From Bacillota bacterium (GTDB lineage Bacteria > Bacillota > Clostridia > Oscillospirales > Oscillospiraceae), in contig JAEXCS010000015.1 of assembly GCA_023402075.1 (NCBI GenBank), forward strand, positions 1 to 64,000: a stretch of 64,000 nucleotides of DNA, in the 5' to 3' direction. The notes beneath the pieces are model-generated. The model was given only the letters and a program-made list of their open reading frames with translations, was not told the DNA's origin and ran no database searches. Position numbers and translations under genes: made by a program. Every line of letters starts with the position of its first letter. The first letter of the stretch is position 1. Positions 59,617-64,000 of this stretch are shown here, one piece after another.

Positions 59617-59649
59617 ATCCCCGCCGGACGCGTATCGTCCGGCGGGGAT
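59617..59649 (+). terminator. Hairpin after the lipoprotein gene
   Basis: ATCCCCGCCGGAC (59617-59629) and GTCCGGCGGGGAT (59637-59649) form a 13-bp perfect stem; the following TCCTTG is a poor T run. Confidence 0.7.
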
Positions 59650-59655
59650 TCCTTG

Positions 59656-59735
59656 TTGCGCCAAGGGGAATCCCATGCTATAATGTCTAAGAAGCGGGCA
59701 GGCTATTGAAGCCGCTGTTTCTTAGAAGTTTTTCT
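59656..59735 (+). promoter_or_regulatory. ABC exporter promoter with attenuator-like leader hairpin
   Basis: TTGCGC (59656-59661), 17 nt, TATAAT (59679-59684). Right behind it CTAAGAAGCGG and CCGCTGTTTCTTAG (about 59687-59726) form a long stem followed by AGTTTTTCTATATT, a terminator arrangement inside the leader about 50 nt ahead of the gene. Confidence 0.65.
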
Positions 59736-59782
59736 ATATTATCATGTCCGGTTTTTAACCGGCTGAAATCAGGAGAGTGCGC

Positions 59783-61534
59783 ATGACCGCCAAAGAATTT
59801 CAAAACCGTTCCCTATTTCAAATTTTCATTGGCTATTTCAAACCCCACCGGCGGCTTTTCTTTTTGGATATCAGCTGCGCGTTTGTGATGTCCCTCATCG
59901 ATCTGGCGTTTCCCTTTGTCTCCCGCTGGTGCATGTATACCCTGCTGCCCGCAAACGCGTGGCAGGCGTTTTTCGCCGTGATGACGGTGGTGGTGGCGGC
60001 CTTTACCCTGCGGGCGGGCCTGAGCTATGTCATCGCCTATTACGGACACACCTTTGGGATTCTGGTGGAAGCGGACATTCGCCGGGACCTGTTTCACCAC
60101 ATGCAGGAGCTGGATTTCCGCTACTACGATAAAAACCGCACCGGCCAGCTGATGAGCAGGCTGACCGCCGACCTGTTCGACATCACGGAGCTGGCCCACC
60201 ACGGGCCGGAGGATGTGTTCATCTCCTTTGTGACGATTGTAGGGTCCCTTGCGGTGATGTTTTCCATCCAGTGGCGGCTGGCGCTGGTCATCGCGGTCAT
60301 TCTTCCCGTGTTTTTCGCCGTGGTGTGGAGCTTCCGCCGCTCTATGTCGGAGGCTTCGGATGCGGTGAAGCGGAAGACAGCCGCCATCAACACAGATATT
60401 GAATCCGGCCTGTCCGGCATCCGCACCGCCAAGGCCTTTGCCAACGAGGCGGCGGAGCTGCGCAAGTTCGACCGTTCCAACGAGACGTTTAAAACTTCCA
60501 AGCGGATGTTTCATAAGGCCATGGGCCGGTTTAACGCCGCCATGGAATTTTTCCTGTGCATGCTGCAGGCGGCGGTGATTGCCGCGGGCGGCTGGCTCAT
60601 CATGCGGGGGCAGATGAACACCATCGACCTGATTACGTTCAGCCTGTATATCACCACTTTTGTCAGCCCCATCCGCAAGCTATCCTCCTTTATGGAGATG
60701 TTTGCCAACGGCTCTGCGGGCCTGAAGCGCTTTGCCGAGCTGATGCGGGAGGAACCGGCGCTGAAGGACGCACCGGACGCGGAGGACCTTTCCCGGGTAG
60801 AGGGTCGGGTGGATCTGGACCACGTGAGTTTTGCCTATCGGGACAATCTGCCGGTGCTCCATGATGTTGACCTGCACATCCACCCCGGTGAAACCGTGGC
60901 GGTGGTTGGCCCCTCCGGGGGCGGAAAGTCCACTCTCTGCCAGCTCATTCCCCGGTTTTACGATGTGTCCGGGGGCAGTGTGCGGCTGGACGGGAAGGAT
61001 GTTCGCCATGTGAAGCAAAGCTCCTTGCGCCGCAATGTGGGCGTGGTGCAGCAGGAGGTGTTCCTGTTTGCCGCCAGCGTGCTTGAAAACATTCGCTATG
61101 GCCGCCCCGATGCCACGGAGGAGGAAATTTTTAAAGCTGCGAAGGAAGCGGAGATTTATGATGACATCTGCGCCCTGCCCGATGGGTTTGACACCTACGT
61201 GGGCGAGCGGGGAACCTTGCTTTCCGGCGGGCAGAAGCAGCGCATTTCCATTGCCCGGATTTTCCTGAAGGACCCGCCGGTGCTGATTCTGGACGAGGCC
61301 ACCTCCGCGCTTGACAGCGTGACGGAAGCGAAGATTCAGGCCACCTTCGAGCGGCTTGCCAAAAACCGAACCACGCTGATGATTGCCCACCGGCTTTCCA
61401 CCGTCCAAAAGGCGGACCGGATTCTGGTGGTGGAAAACGGCGAAATTGTGGAGCAAGGCCCTCACGCGGAGCTGCTGGCGAAAAACGGCGCGTATGCCCA
61501 GCTATACCGCACGCAGGAGCTGCGCCATGGATAA
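59783..61534 (+). CDS. ABC exporter, fused membrane and ATPase domains (MsbA/BmrA type)
   Basis: A 583-residue half-transporter that should act as a dimer. Six membrane helices fill the first 320 residues; the ATPase has Walker A VGPSGGGKSTLC near residue 377, the Q-loop VVQQEVFLF, signature LLSGGQKQRISIARI, Walker B PVLILDEATSALDS and the switch MIAHRLSTVQ. All catalytic residues are present, so it is active. Substrate could be a lipid, peptide or drug. ATG at 59783 with AGGAG 7 nt upstream. The end overlaps the ylmH start by 8 nt. Confidence 0.92.
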   Translation: MTAKEFQNRSLFQIFIGYFKPHRRLFFLDISCAFVMSLIDLAFPFVSRWCMYTLLPANAWQAFFAVMTVVVAAFTLRAGLSYVIAYYGHTFGILVEADIRRDLFHHMQELDFRYYDKNRTGQLMSRLTADLFDITELAHHGPEDVFISFVTIVGSLAVMFSIQWRLALVIAVILPVFFAVVWSFRRSMSEASDAVKRKTAAINTDIESGLSGIRTAKAFANEAAELRKFDRSNETFKTSKRMFHKAMGRFNAAMEFFLCMLQAAVIAAGGWLIMRGQMNTIDLITFSLYITTFVSPIRKLSSFMEMFANGSAGLKRFAELMREEPALKDAPDAEDLSRVEGRVDLDHVSFAYRDNLPVLHDVDLHIHPGETVAVVGPSGGGKSTLCQLIPRFYDVSGGSVRLDGKDVRHVKQSSLRRNVGVVQQEVFLFAASVLENIRYGRPDATEEEIFKAAKEAEIYDDICALPDGFDTYVGERGTLLSGGQKQRISIARIFLKDPPVLILDEATSALDSVTEAKIQATFERLAKNRTTLMIAHRLSTVQKADRILVVENGEIVEQGPHAELLAKNGAYAQLYRTQELRHG

Positions 61535-62324
61535 AACAAAGCTGTTGGACAGGGCCGCGAAAAGCGGAGAGGAGCGGCTGATTCTTGCGCGGGTGCTGGA
61601 TCGGCTGGAGCAGGCCCAAAGCCGCAATATCCCCGCCGCCACGGATTTTCTCTCCCCACAGGAGCGAGCCTCCGCCGAGGTGCTTTTGCGCCTTGCGGGC
61701 GTGGGAGAAACAGAATATGTATCCATGGGCGGCTATGAAGGAGCCGAGCGTAGAATCCTGTTGTTCCTGCCGGACTGGATGGATATTGAAACAGCGGCGG
61801 AGCAAAGTCCATTGCGGTGTCTGCGGGCAAAATACCGTGCGGAATACGACCTTGGGCATCGGGACCTTCTGGGAAGCCTGATGGGCATGGGCGTGACACG
61901 GGAGAAGACAGGGGACATTCTGGCGGGAAAAGAATCCTGCGATTTGGTTGTGCTGGAGGGCGTGGCGGAGTTTTTGCTGCAAAGCTGGGATCAGGCGGGG
62001 CGGGCGAAGCTGAGCGTCTCTGCCATTTCGGCGGAGGAGCTGTCTGTCCCGGAGGAGCGCTTTGAAGAAGTGCGGGATACGGTGATGAGCCTTCGGCTGG
62101 ATGCGATTGCCGCCACGGGCTTTAAAATGGCCCGGGGGAAGGCTGCGTCCCTGATTGAAAGCGGACGAGTGCAGGTGAACTGGCTGGAATGCGCCAAGCC
62201 AGACCGTTTGCTGGCGGAGGGAGACACCGTCTCCGCCCGGGGCGTGGGCCGGTTTACGGTGACAGAAATTGGCGGCGTAACCAGAAAAGGCCGGACGTCC
62301 ATCGTGGTTCGAAGGTCCATTTAA
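61527..62324 (+). CDS. ylmH: YlmH-family S4-domain RNA-binding protein
   Basis: A 265-residue protein with the C-terminal S4 RNA-binding domain (LRLDAIAATGFKMARGKAAS, LIESGRVQVNWLECAKPDRL) and the YlmH N-terminal domain (LDRLEQAQSRNIPAATDFLS). YlmH proteins bind ribosomal 50S complexes with peptidyl-tRNA in quality control. In Bacillus the gene belongs to the division cluster ylmD-H-divIVA; here it is coupled to an ABC exporter, an atypical context. Confidence 0.9.
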   Translation: MDKTKLLDRAAKSGEERLILARVLDRLEQAQSRNIPAATDFLSPQERASAEVLLRLAGVGETEYVSMGGYEGAERRILLFLPDWMDIETAAEQSPLRCLRAKYRAEYDLGHRDLLGSLMGMGVTREKTGDILAGKESCDLVVLEGVAEFLLQSWDQAGRAKLSVSAISAEELSVPEERFEEVRDTVMSLRLDAIAATGFKMARGKAASLIESGRVQVNWLECAKPDRLLAEGDTVSARGVGRFTVTEIGGVTRKGRTSIVVRRSI

Positions 62325-62336
62325 GGAGGCGCGCAT

Positions 62337-62561
62337 ATGCTGGAATATGCGTTTGAGACGGTGCCCTGCCGGTTGGGCGGCGGATTTGCAAGTAAAGCCG
62401 TTGGCGCGGCGGGCATTGAGACGCAGGGCCATCGGGAAGCCATTTGCCGCCGGGCTGCCGACGGCTGGCGATATGCCGGGTGTATTCCCCGGCTTCAGCG
62501 ATCAGAAGGCTATATAGAAACGATTGACCTGATTTTTGAGCGGGAAACTCCCATAGAGTGA
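62337..62561 (+). CDS. DUF4177-like small protein
   Basis: A 74-residue soluble protein with EYAFETVPCRLGGGF at the start, GHREAICRRAADGWRYAGC in the middle and ETIDLIFERE at the end, the strand-helix-strand pattern and GW motif of DUF4177. Function unknown. 12 nt after ylmH with AAGGAGG upstream. Confidence 0.75.
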   Translation: MLEYAFETVPCRLGGGFASKAVGAAGIETQGHREAICRRAADGWRYAGCIPRLQRSEGYIETIDLIFERETPIE

Positions 62562-62574
62562 CAGGAGGAACGGC

Positions 62575-62784
62575 ATGGAGCAAGCGAAAATTGACCGCAT
62601 CAACGAACTGGCCCGCAAGGCGAAGTCGCCCGAGGGCCTGAATGAACAGGAGACGGCGGAGCGCACCGCGCTGCACAAGGAATACGTGGGGGCAGTGCTG
62701 GGCAATTTACAGGGACAGCTGGACAACACCGTGCTTCTGCGGCCTGATGGGTCGAAAGAAAAGCTGAAGAGGAAAGAGAAGTGA
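62575..62784 (+). CDS. DUF896 (YnzC-type) small protein
   Basis: A 69-residue protein: ARKAKSPEGLNEQETAERTA, then LHKEYVGAVLGNLQGQLDNT and a basic tail, matching the DUF896/YnzC family. Bacillus YnzC lies in an SOS-linked operon with yneA, but no LexA site is seen here. It overlaps the next gene by 4 nt if the GTG start of that gene is used. Confidence 0.9.
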   Translation: MEQAKIDRINELARKAKSPEGLNEQETAERTALHKEYVGAVLGNLQGQLDNTVLLRPDGSKEKLKRKEK

Positions 62785-63995
62785 CGCCCATGACCCCCGA
62801 GAAACGAAATCAGGACGGCGACTGGGGCCATTGGGCGCTGATCGTCTTTCTGTTCGCGATAGGAGTTTGGCCCGTGGCGCTGTTTCTGCTGTTTTCCAAG
62901 CTGTTTGGCAAGGACAGCGGCAGGAAAAAAGTTGCGCCCGCATCCTCTGTGCGCCCGGGCATGGAGCAGGTCGGCCAGCAGGGGCATGTCGGCGGTCGGG
63001 CGGAGGCTGCGGCCAGAAACCTGACCCGCCCCCCGGCGGTGAAGCGGTCTAATTCCCGGACCATGAAAATTATCGGCCTTGTGGCGATGGGAATCGGCAT
63101 TTTGTCGGCTGCCGACCCGGCTGGGATGGTGTTTTCTGGTTTCAGCGGATACCTTTGGGACCTTTTACGCTATGCCGCCATTGCGGCGGGCGGTTTGGGC
63201 CTGTTTTTGGGCGGGCTGAACATGGACGCAGCCCTGCGCCGCTATGCCCGCTATTCCGCTGTGCTGGGGGAGACGGAGTCCGTTTTCCTAAAGGACCTGA
63301 GCCGGAAGCTGGGCTGGTCCAAGCGGCGCGTGGAAAGGGATTTGGAAAAAATGATCGACCGGGGCTATTTCGGGTCCCAAGCCTATCTGGATCAAAGCCA
63401 AGGCTGCTTTTTCCGCAGCGCCCGGGCAGAAGAAGCCCACCGCCGCCAAAAAGAAGCCGAGGATCCCGCCCGTCAGCCGCCCAAGGAAGCGGAGGAGGGC
63501 TATTCCGGCATCCTGCGGAGCATCCGCCGGGCCAACGAGCAAATTGCCGACCCTGTTTTGTCTGAGAAAATTGATCGTCTGGAGGATGTCACCGCACGTA
63601 TTTTCCGGGCGGTGGAGGCAGACCCGAAAAAGCAGGGCCGCATTGATACGTTTATGAACTACTATTTGCCTACCACCCAAAAGCTGCTGGATTCCTATGC
63701 GGAATTTGATGCGGCGGGCGTGGAGGGGGAAAACCTGCGGCAGGCCAAGCTGCGGATTGAGCAGACCATGGATTCCATTGTTGCGGGCTTTGAGCACCAG
63801 CTGGACGAGCTTTATAAGACCGATGTGCTGGATGTGGACAGCGATATCCGGGTGATGGAAACCATGCTCCGGCGGGATACCGCCAGCGTGGAGCGGGACT
63901 TTGGTCTGGGCGGCCCGGAGAAGGGAACCGCCTCTTCCGGGCGGCCACGCGATGTGGATTTGGGCGGTACGGCAGCCCAGACGCAGGATGAGTAA
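62781..63995 (+). CDS. XpaC-family membrane protein (5-bromo-4-chloroindolyl phosphate hydrolysis)
   Basis: A 404-residue protein with an N-terminal membrane helix (HWALIVFLFAIGVWPVALFL), two more near residues 97-150, a winged-helix-like segment (LSRKLGWSKRRVERDLEKMI, with GYFG) and a coiled C-terminal region with the XpaC core (KIDRLEDVTARIFRAVEADP, FMNYYLPTTQKLLDSYAEFD). The XpaC name comes from an activity on a chromogenic substrate; the true role is unknown, and in some genomes the gene is beside the toxic-anion resistance gene telA. GTG start with GAGGAAAG upstream; ATG at 62790 is the alternative. The stop lies 5 nt from the window end. Confidence 0.85.
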   Translation: MTPMTPEKRNQDGDWGHWALIVFLFAIGVWPVALFLLFSKLFGKDSGRKKVAPASSVRPGMEQVGQQGHVGGRAEAAARNLTRPPAVKRSNSRTMKIIGLVAMGIGILSAADPAGMVFSGFSGYLWDLLRYAAIAAGGLGLFLGGLNMDAALRRYARYSAVLGETESVFLKDLSRKLGWSKRRVERDLEKMIDRGYFGSQAYLDQSQGCFFRSARAEEAHRRQKEAEDPARQPPKEAEEGYSGILRSIRRANEQIADPVLSEKIDRLEDVTARIFRAVEADPKKQGRIDTFMNYYLPTTQKLLDSYAEFDAAGVEGENLRQAKLRIEQTMDSIVAGFEHQLDELYKTDVLDVDSDIRVMETMLRRDTASVERDFGLGGPEKGTASSGRPRDVDLGGTAAQTQDE

Positions 63996-64000
63996 AGTCT

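Noticed and set aside
59683..59709. Eight-codon leader peptide MSKKRAGY before the ABC exporter hairpin
   Set aside because: Its ATG overlaps the TATAAT -10 element, so it would lie upstream of the transcription start and not be in the mRNA.
1..64000. tRNA, rRNA, tmRNA, SRP RNA or RNase P RNA genes
   Set aside because: None recognised by eye in the gaps on either strand; a tRNAscan or Infernal run would settle it.

Overview
The window looks like a chromosomal segment of a spore-forming, moderately high-GC Clostridium-group bacterium, most likely near the gut Oscillospiraceae (Flavonifractor, Oscillibacter and relatives). The evidence is a Firmicutes-type S10-spc-alpha ribosomal protein cluster, a zinc-type S14, the sporulation phosphatase SpoIIE, a CBS/DRTGG pyrophosphatase of the clostridial kind, and AAGGAGG ribosome binding sites almost everywhere. 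The genus is inferred from these traits and not proven.

Layout. Positions 54-3976 carry rpsG, fusA and tuf. A block of about 24 kb then separates tuf from rpsJ. It holds, in order: a six-gene minus-strand nucleoside uptake and cleavage operon (4165-11081); a nicotinamidase-like hydrolase, a beta-CASP nuclease-like protein and RlmD (11421-15057); an AT-richer copper-handling cassette (15458-22863); the tail of a broken MATE exporter; a DNA glycosylase and a metallo-hydrolase; a low-GC lipoprotein between two copies of a hairpin repeat; and a CBS-type pyrophosphatase. The S10-spc-alpha cluster runs from its promoter at 28015 to rplQ (44447) and ends in a strong terminator.

From 44553 to the end there are small operons: endonuclease IV and the preQ1-type transporter QueT behind a structured leader; dusB with an ECF sigma factor and its anti-sigma factor; spoIIE; an orphan BTAD-type regulator; divergent bioY and birA with biotin operators between them; a two-chain chromate-type transporter; psuK-psuG for pseudouridine; a lipoprotein; and an ABC exporter-YlmH-DUF4177-DUF896-XpaC series.

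Genes that work together: the BMP-type lipoprotein, ABC ATPase and two permeases import nucleosides that the two hydrolases split to base plus ribose, while psuK-psuG does the equivalent for pseudouridine. In the copper cassette, CopA exports copper, two small HMA proteins probably deliver it, and an HxlR repressor (with a duplicated operator module in front of hxlR and copA) and a two-component system probably sense stress. BirA both biotinylates carboxylases and probably represses bioY and itself. No tRNA, rRNA, CRISPR array, prophage or intact insertion sequence was seen. The most unusual items are the Gly-rich repeat tail on ribosomal protein S3, structured RNA in the rpsN-rpsH gap, the queT leader with competing pairings, the HxlR/copA operator pair, and a cupredoxin-like protein that has lost its copper ligands.
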